49,619 nucleotides of DNA from Lachnospiraceae bacterium (GCA_017436865.1 JAFSCH010000055.1:1-49619); one strand, 5' to 3'; shown: positions 40,997-49,358, counted from the first letter of the stretch. Notes: generated from the letters alone by a model not told the origin. Translations and numbers: made by a program.

Positions 40997-42478
40997 TTAG
41001 AACTTATACAAAGTCATAGAATAGGGATTAGTAAATGTAATACTATTTGTTCCAACAGGTGCAAAATCGTAAAAATAATTGTATGATACAATATCAACCA
41101 ATTTTCCAGTACTTGGATCAACTAATACAATTACAGCATCCATTTCTGTCCATAATGTATTCATTGAATATGAGCCAGTTCCTCTACAATGTATTGCATA
41201 AAAATCGTCAGCTGAATTATATGTAAGCATTAATACTGCACGACTACCTACATTCATAGCTGGGCGTGTGGAACTTACATAATGTACTGCAGCCGGACCA
41301 CTTGCATCATCTCTGATACTAGCATAAACATCATCTCTATGATTAATCGAAATGTTATAAGATTGAGAACCAGCTGAATTTGAAGAACTGGATTTATATG
41401 AATAGTTTATATTAATTTTGTTACCGTTAACATAGCAATTCTTACCTAAACTGTCTGATTGAAAGTTTATATTTGCTTTATCACATATACCAATTATTTC
41501 AATTGAACTGTCAACAACGTCAAATACTTTAGAAAATTTAACTGTGTAAGCAGAGGTAGTAGAATAATTTTTATCTTGACTATAAACTACAAAATAATAA
41601 GTTCCAGCATTAACCTTAACTGTATTAGTAGAGGCATCAACTGAATAAATTGCTGCGTTACTTCCTTCTTTTTTGGCAAATAGTAACGAGTAACCTGTTG
41701 AAGATGAAATAGAATATTTCATAATCATAGGATTTGATACAGTTAATTTGTAATAATCAACGTCGAAAGTACTGTCAATTATTCCTGTAGTACTTGAATT
41801 AATACTAACACTGGTTGCTGTATCATATGTATCATTAACTTCATTAAGCGCATCCGTTGAACTTTGGAAGTAGGCAAATGCATAATCGCCAGTCCCTTCA
41901 TAGCCTGAAACGGCAAAATAGTAAATTCCTGCATCTAAAACGGTGCTAACATATTCAGAATTTCCAGTACCTGAAACGGCACTTCCACCAATCAAAGACA
42001 ATTGATAGCTAGTTTCATCCAATTGAAACATATATAAGTCTGCATCTAATGTTTCAACCATCTGTAATAATATCGTTATTTTACTTTTTTCATTTAATCC
42101 AAACGCATACCAACGCATCTCGTTTACATTTAAAATACTTCCCTGATATACAGTATCATGATTAACAGCATAGGCATAGTTCGGGTCAGTATTCTCGGCT
42201 ATATCACAAGTGTTAATTGGATTTACATACATTACTTCGCCTTCATAAGTTCTTTCAAGAACATTAGTTTTTTCTTCTGGTATATTAGTAGCATCCATTT
42301 CTGATTCAGCTATTTTAATATACTCCATATCCGTTCTTTGATTCTCTTCAAGTATGCTTTCTTGAGTTATTTCGCTTTCGTTAGCATAAACAGAAAGTGT
42401 TGGCAAACATACATTACTCATTACCAACAGACCACTGAGTATATAAGATACCATTTTTACATTCTTTTTTCTAAACAT
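40997..42478 (-). CDS. Secreted protein with two PPC (pre-peptidase C-terminal) beta-domains
   Basis: This 493-residue protein begins with a clear signal peptide (MFRKKNVKMVSYILSGLLVM, cleavage likely after VYA near residue 32). Residues about 105-210 and 215-310 are two PPC-like beta-sandwich domains (ILQMVETLDADLYMFQLDE...LDAGIYYFAVSGYEGTGDYA, and DVDYYKLTVS...VNAGTYYFVVYSQD). The last 180 residues are Ser/Asn/Tyr-rich and of unknown fold. PPC domains usually accompany secreted proteases, but no protease motif is visible. It lies 13 bp downstream of agrB with its own AAAGGGG site, so it is probably made when quorum signalling is on. It may be a surface or carbohydrate-binding effector. Confidence 0.82.
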   Translation of the reverse strand: MFRKKNVKMVSYILSGLLVMSNVCLPTLSVYANESEITQESILEENQRTDMEYIKIAESEMDATNIPEEKTNVLERTYEGEVMYVNPINTCDIAENTDPNYAYAVNHDTVYQGSILNVNEMRWYAFGLNEKSKITILLQMVETLDADLYMFQLDETSYQLSLIGGSAVSGTGNSEYVSTVLDAGIYYFAVSGYEGTGDYAFAYFQSSTDALNEVNDTYDTATSVSINSSTTGIIDSTFDVDYYKLTVSNPMIMKYSISSSTGYSLLFAKKEGSNAAIYSVDASTNTVKVNAGTYYFVVYSQDKNYSTTSAYTVKFSKVFDVVDSSIEIIGICDKANINFQSDSLGKNCYVNGNKININYSYKSSSSNSAGSQSYNISINHRDDVYASIRDDASGPAAVHYVSSTRPAMNVGSRAVLMLTYNSADDFYAIHCRGTGSYSMNTLWTEMDAVIVLVDPSTGKLVDIVSYNYFYDFAPVGTNSITFTNPYSMTLYKF

Positions 42479-42491
42479 ATTATATCCCCTT

Positions 42492-43073
42492 TCAATTTAT
42501 CCTTTTAACTTGCTCTAAGAATAATAGTGCAAATAGTAGAAAATAAGTAAACAATACTTCAATACATATAACTTTTGATTGAACTAAAATTGCATCCATA
42601 ATTATGAATATCAAGTGTATTAATGTAATAATATGTATATATTTCTTATATCGCCTTCTTTCATTAAAACTTATTTTTTTATTACTAGTTTCGACAGGAG
42701 CAGCAATATTTACATAAATCATTAACATACAATCAATGGTAAATACTAAATTCCTATCGTAATTGCATACCTTAAGAACTTTACTTAAAAGAATAATCCC
42801 TAAAACAACACTACTAGAAAATAGAATGCATTTTTCATTGCTGCTCGCATGAAAACCACCAGCATATTTACGAATCGGTATATATAATAAAAAGAATAGT
42901 ATTGTACTATAAACTTCTCTAAATATTACAGCCATTGCAAAACTTATTATCAAATTAATTGATTGGTTAATTGTAATTTCATATGCATATACATACTTAT
43001 TTCGTTCTGTTGAATCTAGGTAATCTCTAGTAATTTGATAATCAACAATTTTTTCAGCTAATTCTTGAATCAT
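42492..43073 (-). CDS. agrB: AgrB-like peptide-processing membrane protease
   Basis: This 193-residue membrane protein has the AgrB block PIRKYAGGFHASSNEKC, in which the histidine and the cysteine 7 residues later are the catalytic pair of the cysteine endopeptidase. About five or six membrane segments follow. AgrB removes the C-terminal tail of AgrD and joins the new end to an internal cysteine, making a thiolactone ring. Its ATG is one base from the agrD stop codon, so the two are coupled. It is followed by a secreted PPC-domain protein, not by the usual agrC-agrA pair, which here lies upstream behind a terminator. Confidence 0.92.
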   Translation of the reverse strand: MIQELAEKIVDYQITRDYLDSTERNKYVYAYEITINQSINLIISFAMAVIFREVYSTILFFLLYIPIRKYAGGFHASSNEKCILFSSSVVLGIILLSKVLKVCNYDRNLVFTIDCMLMIYVNIAAPVETSNKKISFNERRRYKKYIHIITLIHLIFIIMDAILVQSKVICIEVLFTYFLLFALLFLEQVKRIN

Positions 43074-43074
43074 A

Positions 43075-43236
43075 TTACTTCATATATTCTTTCATTTCTT
43101 CTGGTACCTTTGGTTGGTGCATAATCCATACACAAGCAGCATTTACCGAATCTATTGCTAGCGTCAGCGCAAGTGCATTTATTAAATGCATAAACTTTAA
43201 GTTGTTTAGTTTTTGGGATAATTTTTTTAATTTCAT
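43075..43236 (-). CDS. agrD: AgrD autoinducing-peptide precursor
   Basis: The start at 43236 (MKLKKLSQKLNNLKFMHLIN) is chosen because GGAGGT lies 5 bp upstream; longer starts have no site. The 53-residue peptide has a basic amphipathic leader, a hydrophobic middle, then NAACVWIMHQPKVPEEMKEY. The layout A-C-x-W-x-x-HQP-x-x-P-E matches the Clostridium perfringens AgrD (CLWFT before HQPEEPK). By analogy the signal should be the five-residue ring CVWIM, with a thiolactone between the Cys thiol and the Met carboxyl. N-terminal extension by one or two Ala is possible. AgrB is encoded next. Confidence 0.88.
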   Translation of the reverse strand: MKLKKLSQKLNNLKFMHLINALALTLAIDSVNAACVWIMHQPKVPEEMKEYMK

Positions 43237-43310
43237 GTCGTACCTCCATTTGTTTTTATTATCAATAAAATTTTCGTTTAAATACGCAAACAAATCAACC
43301 CTCTTAACAA

Positions 43311-43340
43311 AATCGACATCTAAAATGACAAAATTGACAA
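43311..43340 (-). promoter_or_regulatory. Direct repeat resembling a LytTR/AgrA binding site upstream of agrD
   Basis: On the minus strand TTGTCAATT (43340-43332) and ATGTCGATT (43319-43311) agree at 7 of 9 positions and are 21 bp apart, the spacing used by LytTR-type regulators such as AgrA. A further TTGTCA (43331-43326) lies between them. It stands 75 bp before the agrD start codon. Confidence 0.6.
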
Positions 43341-43341
43341 A

Positions 43342-43372
43342 AAAACACAGTGCCATGTTAGCACTGTGTTTT
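43342..43372 (-). terminator. Intrinsic terminator between agrC and agrD
   Basis: AAAACACAGTGC (43342-43353) and GCACTGTGTTTT (43361-43372) pair exactly. The agrC stop codon lies in the loop. It separates an agrA-agrC transcript from the agrD-agrB transcript. Confidence 0.85.
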
Positions 43373-44656
43373 TGAAAGTGTTAAAATCGAAACAAATGTT
43401 TTCTCTTTTTGTTCCAAAAATAAAATCCCACCATATCTATTAGCAATATCTTGTACACTTTTTAATCCTATTCCATGATAACCAGTCTCTTTTTTAGTAG
43501 AAAAGTATTGAGTTCCTTTTTTTATTATTTCATTTCCATATGTATTTTCAATGTCCAAAACAATGAAATTTCCATCTGATTCAAAGAATTTTAAATCTAT
43601 TATTTTTTCGTATTTACAGATTGATGCAGCTTCAATTGCATTGCTTATAAGATTTCCAACCATAACAATTAAATCACCACTAGTGACAAAACTTAAATCA
43701 AGCGTAGGCTCTATCATAATATTAAATTGTATTCCCAGAGAATTAGCATATTCCTTCTTTTCACACAACAATGCATTTAAAATGCTGTTATCCGTATATA
43801 TTTTATCAGAAATTGCATCAATTTTCACTTCCATCTCATTTAACAGAGCAATAATATCACTATTCTGAGATGTATATGCTAATCCGCATATCGTTTGTAA
43901 GTAATGTTTTAGATCATGCGCGTACTTTTTGTGTTTATCACCAACTTCTTCTAGCTTTTCATAGTAAAGATTCTGATATGAATTTTGCAACTCCATTAAT
44001 CTATATTCAGTATTTTGTTCCATTACACTTGTAAGCTTCTCCAATATGTAGAACATTAAAATATTGGAAAATAGTAAAAGTACACATCCAATACTTAATA
44101 ATAACCGCCCATGTTCCATTTGAATGTTTGCATAATACAATCCCGTATATAACAATATCGTAGTTATAGGTAACAGGAATGTCATTTTAAATAATTTTCC
44201 ACTGATACCATTAACTTTTCGGTTCATAAATAGTTTGACTGCTCTTAATACTACAAAAGTCATCAGTTTAGTAATAATTATCAGGTAAAAATTATTGTAC
44301 AAATTTATATTTTTTGTAACAAATCCTGACATTCCTATCACAGAGAATAGGACACCAACTACAAACTCCATTCCCAATATAATGATATAAAAAACAAGAC
44401 AACAAGTTATTTTTGTCTTTAAATCGCCATAAAACAACACAAGTGTACCGAACAAGAATAGAAAAGCAATGCCAAATAAGTTCAACTGAGATATTTGCAA
44501 ACTGTTTATTTCATACATTGCGCCACTCATTAGTACCAATGCAGCGTACTTCGCTTTTTTTGAAACAATGATTTCCTCCAAAAAATTATGTAAAAAATCA
44601 TAGTATATATATATTTCAAACAGACATATAGAAAAAGTAATCAATGTATCTAGCAT
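43358..44656 (-). CDS. agrC: AgrC-like sensor histidine kinase (GHKL type)
   Basis: This 432-residue protein has six or seven N-terminal membrane segments (to about residue 210), a coiled segment, then the phospho-acceptor histidine in HKKYAHDLKHYLQTI and a GHKL ATPase domain: NLISNAIEAA (N box) and GYHGIGLKSVQDIANRYGG (G box). This matches the AgrC/ComD group of peptide-sensing kinases. Its ATG overlaps the last base of the agrA stop codon (TAATG), so the two are translated together. It should sense the AgrD-derived ring peptide encoded just downstream. The final codons form part of a terminator hairpin. Confidence 0.9.
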   Translation of the reverse strand: MLDTLITFSICLFEIYIYYDFLHNFLEEIIVSKKAKYAALVLMSGAMYEINSLQISQLNLFGIAFLFLFGTLVLFYGDLKTKITCCLVFYIIILGMEFVVGVLFSVIGMSGFVTKNINLYNNFYLIIITKLMTFVVLRAVKLFMNRKVNGISGKLFKMTFLLPITTILLYTGLYYANIQMEHGRLLLSIGCVLLLFSNILMFYILEKLTSVMEQNTEYRLMELQNSYQNLYYEKLEEVGDKHKKYAHDLKHYLQTICGLAYTSQNSDIIALLNEMEVKIDAISDKIYTDNSILNALLCEKKEYANSLGIQFNIMIEPTLDLSFVTSGDLIVMVGNLISNAIEAASICKYEKIIDLKFFESDGNFIVLDIENTYGNEIIKKGTQYFSTKKETGYHGIGLKSVQDIANRYGGILFLEQKEKTFVSILTLSKTQC

Positions 44657-45414
44657 TATTGAATCCCCCTTCGATACTTTTTACTGAAATAATAAGAAAA
44701 TCTTTCATGGAACTTCTGCTTATAGGTTCTTGTTATCCTTAGCAGTTGTCCGTTTTCCATACAAATATCATCTTTTATAATGCTTTTAATCTTTTGCATA
44801 TTTATAATATAACTTGTATGCGCAAATTCGAAACCATAATCAAATAATTGTACATACCAATCTGCCATTTTTTCATTGCTTTCCAGCTCAATATAATTAC
44901 AATTTTTTTCTAGTTGCGCCTTTCCATTATCAATTACTAAAACACTTCCCCTGTTCTGTCTATAAACATATAAAATATCTTTTGTATTGATTCTATATGC
45001 TTTTCCATCACTTACAACTTCTATAATATTTTTCCTCTTTCTGCGCTTCATTTCTGCAAGTAATTCTGTTACTGATTTTTGGATTTCGGTAGTATCTATC
45101 TTCTTTATCATATAGCGATATGGTTGTACTTCAAAATGTTCTGGCATTGGCATCACAACTCCTGAACAAAAACCAATCACCATATCATGGTTTTTCAGTC
45201 TTATTTGCTTTGCAGCTGAAAAACCATCTACGTCATCCATTTGCATATCAATAATAAGCAAATCAATGTCTGATACATTAGCAGCAATCAATTCAGTACC
45301 AGATGAATATCTGGTACATATCATATTGCTATCGTATTCTGAATTGCTTTCAACAATTCTTTCCATTTCCTCTAAAAAAATTTCATTATCGTCACACAAC
45401 GCAATATGATACAT
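44656..45414 (-). CDS. agrA: AgrA-like response regulator (receiver plus LytTR)
   Basis: This 252-residue protein has an N-terminal receiver domain with acidic pair D8/D9 in IALCDDNEIFLEEM and phospho-acceptor D56 in LLIIDMQMDDVDGF. The C-terminal LytTR DNA-binding domain reads KNIIEVVSDGKAYRINTKDI LYVYRQNRGSVLVI, then FEFAHTSYIINMQKIKSI and RITRTYKQKFHERF. It is the partner of the overlapping AgrC gene. The probable target is the 21-bp-spaced direct repeat upstream of agrD. The ribosome site GGGGGG lies 5-10 bp upstream. Gene order agrA-agrC before agrD-agrB differs from the staphylococcal BDCA order. Confidence 0.9.
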   Translation of the reverse strand: MYHIALCDDNEIFLEEMERIVESNSEYDSNMICTRYSSGTELIAANVSDIDLLIIDMQMDDVDGFSAAKQIRLKNHDMVIGFCSGVVMPMPEHFEVQPYRYMIKKIDTTEIQKSVTELLAEMKRRKRKNIIEVVSDGKAYRINTKDILYVYRQNRGSVLVIDNGKAQLEKNCNYIELESNEKMADWYVQLFDYGFEFAHTSYIINMQKIKSIIKDDICMENGQLLRITRTYKQKFHERFSYYFSKKYRRGIQ

Positions 45415-45461
45415 TTGATTCCCCCCAACTATAGTCTTTATATTTCGTGATTATAACATTT

Positions 45462-46277
45462 TTAAATCTTTGCTTTCCTTTTCATTATATGCTTAAACAG
45501 CTCAAAGAACAATTGCTGTTCTGTCTTATCCATATCCAGTGTTCCAGACTCTATCAGCATTTCTGTTGTGATTTTAGCCATATCATCTTCGGTTAACTCA
45601 CGTTCTCCTTTAATTTCATTACGCTTTGCTTTGATGATTTCGTATTGCTCTTGGAACATATTTTGACTCATATCCTGTGGTGATGTTCCATAATCGGCTT
45701 TGATATCCTTTAGCATTGCCATAAAGATATTTCGAAGCTTATTTAGGTCAGCTTCTTCTCCGCCAATTTTCTGAGCATTTAGATGTCTGATATCCCGATT
45801 ACATTCCTGTCTTTTCTCTGGGTGTAGTTTGATAAAATCCCTAATACCGCCTGTGGCAAGGTTAATAATATCATTTCGTGACTGTATTCCTGCTTTCGTA
45901 GTATCTGTGAAATAGGCATCAGCACTATCAAGCAATGTAACAAAATGTGGATGCTCTATCATACGACTAAGCAGGTCTGTACTCAGATTACCGGATAGTA
46001 GTGCAAATAGTGCTTTATTTGATAATCCAAGCTCTGACAGTTCTATATTCTTCCTGAATTTCACATTTGTTAACCCAAGCAAATAATCCGTTGATACATT
46101 AAAGAAATTGGATAGCTTAATCAAAATATCATTACTGACATTCGTAATTTCTCCACGTTCTATACGGCTCAATGTGGAATACGGAAAATCTACCTTGTCA
46201 CATAGTTCTTTCTGCGTTAATCCGCTCATATTTCGCAAATCTGCGATTCTTTCATTTGTAGTTATGTATGTCTGCAT
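45462..46277 (-). CDS. XRE-family regulator of a relict integrative element
   Basis: This 271-residue protein has an XRE helix-turn-helix at residues 8-66 (ERIADLRNMSGLTQKELCDK, then FPYSTLSRIERGE, then LIKLSNFFNVSTDYLLG). A long helical C-terminal region of unknown fold follows (FALLSGNLSTDLLSRMIEHP). Proteins of this kind stand divergent from CHC2-primase genes in conjugative elements of Clostridia, exactly as here. Two TTGCA-type palindromes at 46442-46488 in the divergent region are likely operators, and a double stem-loop lies in its leader. The rest of the element is missing, so the regulator may have outlived it. Confidence 0.8.
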   Translation of the reverse strand: MQTYITTNERIADLRNMSGLTQKELCDKVDFPYSTLSRIERGEITNVSNDILIKLSNFFNVSTDYLLGLTNVKFRKNIELSELGLSNKALFALLSGNLSTDLLSRMIEHPHFVTLLDSADAYFTDTTKAGIQSRNDIINLATGGIRDFIKLHPEKRQECNRDIRHLNAQKIGGEEADLNKLRNIFMAMLKDIKADYGTSPQDMSQNMFQEQYEIIKAKRNEIKGERELTEDDMAKITTEMLIESGTLDMDKTEQQLFFELFKHIMKRKAKI

Positions 46278-46337
46278 TCTACTTACTTTCCCCCTTTCAA
46301 TCCCTGCAAACTTTGGGCCGCAGGCACAATATTTGCA

Positions 46338-46375
46338 ATACGAACTTTGTTCGTATGTGAAAATTTATTTTCACA
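46338..46375 (-). repeat. Double stem-loop leader element (copy 2)
   Basis: ATACGAAC (46338-46345) pairs with GTTCGTAT (46349-46356), and TGTGAAAAT (46356-46364) pairs with ATTTTCACA (46367-46375). Order and the TGTGAAAAAT-type stem match the element at 29522-29584. Both precede minus-strand genes. Confidence 0.7.
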
Positions 46376-46441
46376 CTGCACTCTCCTCAACGTTCTTTTT
46401 CGAACATACATTCAGTATAGTTATGTAACCATAGCTTGTCA

Positions 46442-46488
46442 ATTGCAAATGTGCAATTAACATCTTCCTTCCGATTGCAGATTTGCAA
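46442..46488. promoter_or_regulatory. Two ATTGCA-N4-TGCAAT operator-like palindromes
   Basis: ATTGCAAATGTGCAAT (46442-46457) is a perfect 6-4-6 dyad. ATTGCAGATTTGCAA (46474-46488) is the same with one mismatch. They are 32 bp apart, about three helical turns, between the XRE gene and the primase-like operon. Confidence 0.7.
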
Positions 46489-46618
46489 AAGTGCCTAAAA
46501 TCAAGGTTTTTGAAAAATCCATGCTATTCTCTGTGTACAGCAAACCGCTGACATATGCGCATATGGGTAACTCATTAACAAGTCACTTATGACTCACCTT
46601 TGGAAGGAGGAACCCAAA

Positions 46619-46717
46619 TTGGAAAAGAAAATAGCAAAAGAAATTATCAGTAATCATCCATTAAATTACACCGTTTTGTTACAGACAGCAGACCAGTTTC
46701 TACGTACCAGCAACTGA
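46619..46717 (+). CDS. Small 32-residue ORF of the relict integrative element
   Basis: A TTG start at 46619 lies 10 bp after GGAAGGAGG (46602-46610). The product reads LEKKIAKEIISNHPLNYTVL, then LQTADQFLRTSN, and its TGA stop overlaps the ATG of the primase-like gene, so translation is coupled. Short proteins with this KEIISNxPLNYTVLLQTAD pattern precede CHC2-type genes in conjugative elements as far as I recall. No domain or function is recognised. Confidence 0.65.
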   Translation: MEKKIAKEIISNHPLNYTVLLQTADQFLRTSN

Positions 46718-47349
46718 TGTCAATTTTCAAGGAAGTAAAAGAACATCTGTCAATCAAAGAGGTTGCGAGATATTACGGAATAACAACTAACAGGTCTGGA
46801 TTTACCAAGTGTCCGTTCCACAAGGAGCGGACACCTAGCATGAAAATTTACGATGACCATTTTTACTGCTTTAGCTGTCAATGTGGTGGAGATGTCATTA
46901 GCCTAACAAGTCAGTTATTCTCATTATCCCCATTAGAAGCTACGAAAAAGCTTCAAGCCGATTTTGGGATTGCAGATGTGCAATATGACAAAGAACAGTA
47001 TCAAAAAGAACGCAATACCAGAATGAACCAATTGCTGAAAGAGAAGCAATTTGAAAGCTGGAAACACAATACCTATTTACTTCTTACGGATTATTGTTCC
47101 CTGCTTAGGGAATGGAAAGAATCCTATTCACCAAAGGATTTAGAAGAACCTATTACCGAGGAGTATGTAGAAGCCTTGCAAGAGCTTGAGAAAATGGAAT
47201 ATTATTGTGACCTTTTTCTCTATGGAAACAGGGCAGATTTAGAAGATTTTAAACGACACGAAGAAAGGCTGGTAAAACGAATTGAGCAATGTATTAGAGA
47301 ACATAAACAACAATACATGGGAAGTACCACTCCCGTTATCGGAGCATAA
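46717..47349 (+). CDS. CHC2 zinc-finger primase-like protein
   Basis: This 210-residue protein carries the DnaG-type CHC2 zinc finger near its N-terminus: KCPFHKERTPSMKIYDDHFY CFSC, then GGDVISLT. The remaining part is charged and helical, with no TOPRIM domain, so by itself it can bind DNA but probably not make primers. Stand-alone proteins of this type are accessory replication genes of Tn1549-like and related conjugative elements. It is coupled to the small ORF before it, and its last codons overlap the start of a DUF3987-like fragment that is broken after about 30 residues. Confidence 0.85.
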   Translation: MSIFKEVKEHLSIKEVARYYGITTNRSGFTKCPFHKERTPSMKIYDDHFYCFSCQCGGDVISLTSQLFSLSPLEATKKLQADFGIADVQYDKEQYQKERNTRMNQLLKEKQFESWKHNTYLLLTDYCSLLREWKESYSPKDLEEPITEEYVEALQELEKMEYYCDLFLYGNRADLEDFKRHEERLVKRIEQCIREHKQQYMGSTTPVIGA

Positions 47350-47419
47350 AGATGGATTGCAAAGCTTTCCTATTGATGCATTTCCACAAGCAGTTGGTGA
47401 CTATATCAATGATGCTGGA
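47334..47419 (+). pseudogene. N-terminal stub of a DUF3987-like helicase/primase gene
   Basis: In the frame one base off the CHC2 gene the DNA reads VPLPLSEHKDGLQSFPIDAF, then PQAVGDYINDAG. This resembles the start of the DUF3987 (VirE-type ATPase) gene that usually follows CHC2 in these elements. After about 47419 the similarity stops and a different gene tail begins, marking a deletion junction. Confidence 0.55.
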
Positions 47420-47990
47420 AAGAGTGATTCGTTTTTTGGCTGATAATATAGGTAATCCTCTATCTACAAAAAAAATTAGTGATACTATGACATCCAATGG
47501 AAGAAGTATCAATGTTAGAACGGTTGAATCCTATATATCTGCGTTTATGGATTCTTATATTGTTTATCAGGCAAAAAGATATGATGTGAAAGGAAAGCAA
47601 TACCTTAAAACGATAGAGAAGTATTATATGGTTGATATCGGTTTAAGGAATGCTATGCTCGGAAGTAGTGCTAATGCAGATGTAGGACATATCTTAGAGA
47701 ATGTGATTTATTTAGAGCTTCTTAGAAGAGGATATGAAGTATATATCGGAAAAGTTGATAGCGTTGAAGTAGACTTTGTTGCTAAGGGGACTAAGGGATT
47801 AAAATATATTCAGGTTTCTGCCAGTGTTCGAGATGCAAATACTTTGGAAAGGGAGCTTAGACCTTTACAGAAAATATCAGACCACTATCCGAAATGCATT
47901 ATGACTTTAGATGTTGATCCGGAGGCGGATTATGAGGGAATCAGAAAAATTAATGCACTAGATTTTTTGATGCACAGGGTTGAGTTTTAA
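47409..47990 (+). pseudogene. C-terminal fragment of a DUF4143 AAA ATPase
   Basis: From MMLERVIRFLADNIGNPLST the frame matches the second half of DUF4143-type ATP-binding proteins: TVESYISAFMDSYIVYQAKR YDVKGKQYL, then YYMVDIGLRNAMLG, and the nuclease-like ILENVIYLELLRRGYEVYIG with EVDFVA and YIQVS. The AAA domain with Walker motifs, normally about 200 residues, is absent. Its first codons come from the element stub on the other side of the junction. Because the C-terminal half has its own nuclease-like signature, a fragment with residual activity cannot be excluded, but no good ribosome site precedes it. Confidence 0.78.
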
Positions 47991-48040
47991 GGGAAATCAT
48001 TGAGAAAATGAAAAAATATTAGAAAAAATGCACAAAAATA

Positions 48041-48102
48041 TTGAGTATTAGAAAACTATATTGTATAATAAGTTACAAGCTTATAACATAAAATAATGTT
48101 AT
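48041..48102 (+). promoter_or_regulatory. Sigma-70-type promoter followed by a 20-bp palindromic operator
   Basis: TTGAGT (48041-48046), a 17-bp spacer and TATAAT (48064-48069) form a good promoter. ATAACAT (48083-48089) and ATGTTAT (48096-48102) form a perfect dyad just after the expected transcription start, where a bound repressor would block the alcohol dehydrogenase gene. Confidence 0.72.
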
Positions 48103-48176
48103 GTAAATTATGCATTATGTGGGAAGCAAATAGAAGCTATTTTAAATTGGTTTAACAAAAAGAAAGGGGTAACAAA

Positions 48177-49358
48177 GTGGCTAGATTTACATTACCAAGA
48201 GACGTTTATCATGGAAAAGGATGTTTAGAAGAACTTAAAAATTTAGGAGGAAAGAAAGCTATTTTAGTAGTTGGTGGCGGTTCCATGAAGCGTCAGGGAT
48301 TTCTCGATAAAGCAATTAATTATTTAAAAGAAGGCGGAATGGAAGTTGAAGTATTTGAAGGTGTTGAGCCTGATCCATCCGTAGAAACTGTAATGAGAGG
48401 TGCAGAAGCAATGCGTGCTTTTGAACCAGACTGGATTGTATCGATGGGTGGAGGTTCTCCTATTGATGCAGCCAAGGCAATGTGGGCATTTTATGAGTAC
48501 CCAGACGTTACATTTGAAGATTTATGTATTCCATTCAATTTCCCAAAGTTAAGACAAAAAGCAAAATTTGCAGCGATTCCAACAACATCAGGTACAGCAA
48601 CAGAAGTAACGGCATTTTCTGTAATTACGAACTATCAGACAGGAGTAAAGTATCCACTTGCTGACTTTAATATTACACCGGATGTGGCAATTGTTGACCC
48701 TGAATTAGTAGAAGGACTTCCTGCAAAGCAGGTAGCTTATACTGGTATGGATGCGTTGACACATGCTATTGAAGCGTATGTTTCTACAGCAAATTGTGCA
48801 TTTACTGATCCACTTGCTTTACAGGCAATTGAAATGGTATTTGATTATCTTCCAGCTTCCTATAGAGGAAATATGACAGCAAGAGAAGAGATGCATTATG
48901 CACAGTGTTTGGCTGGAATGGCATTCTCAAATGCATTATTAGGAATCGTTCATTCAATGGCACACAAGACAGGGGCTGCATTCTCAACAGGACATATTAC
49001 TCATGGTTGTGCAAATGCAATGTATCTTCCTTATGTAATCAAATATAATGCAAAGGATAAGGTTGCAGCACACAGATATGCTGAAATCGCTCGTAGAATG
49101 GGACTTGAAGGAACATCAGAGCAGGCATTGATTAATAGTCTTTGTGAAAAGATTGATGATTTTAATGTTCAGATGAGTATTCCGAAGTCATTAAAAGAAT
49201 TCGGTATTATTGAAGAAGAATTCAAAGAGAAAATTGCTAAGATTTCTGAGCTTGCAGTAGGTGATGCTTGTACAGGATCAAATCCAAGAGAAATTGACCC
49301 TGCAACGATGGAAAGATTATTCAATTGCGTATATTATGGAACAGAAGTAGATTTCTAA
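48177..49358 (+). CDS. Iron-containing alcohol dehydrogenase (butanol dehydrogenase type)
   Basis: The start is GTG at 48177 after AAAGGGG. The 393-residue protein is a complete group III alcohol dehydrogenase: cofactor loop VSMGGGSPIDAAKAMW, the block TTSGTATEVTAFSVI, and the metal-binding region DALTHAIEAY, then GIVHSMAHKTGAAFSTGHIT HGCAN with three histidines. It oxidises primary alcohols or reduces aldehydes with NAD(P)H in fermentation. Codon choice is regular, and the strong promoter and site suggest high expression. It stands alone between a palindromic operator and a strong terminator. Confidence 0.93.
   Translation: MARFTLPRDVYHGKGCLEELKNLGGKKAILVVGGGSMKRQGFLDKAINYLKEGGMEVEVFEGVEPDPSVETVMRGAEAMRAFEPDWIVSMGGGSPIDAAKAMWAFYEYPDVTFEDLCIPFNFPKLRQKAKFAAIPTTSGTATEVTAFSVITNYQTGVKYPLADFNITPDVAIVDPELVEGLPAKQVAYTGMDALTHAIEAYVSTANCAFTDPLALQAIEMVFDYLPASYRGNMTAREEMHYAQCLAGMAFSNALLGIVHSMAHKTGAAFSTGHITHGCANAMYLPYVIKYNAKDKVAAHRYAEIARRMGLEGTSEQALINSLCEKIDDFNVQMSIPKSLKEFGIIEEEFKEKIAKISELAVGDACTGSNPREIDPATMERLFNCVYYGTEVDF

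Noticed and set aside
43237-43356. N-terminal 40-residue extension of AgrD
   Set aside because: The strong GGAGGT site and the typical amphipathic leader place the start at 43236; the upstream part overlaps the likely promoter and the agrC terminator.
47352-47990. Intact 212-residue gene starting at 47352
   Set aside because: The first 19 codons are out-of-frame sequence of a conjugative-element gene; similarity to DUF4143 begins only near 47409, and the AAA domain is missing.
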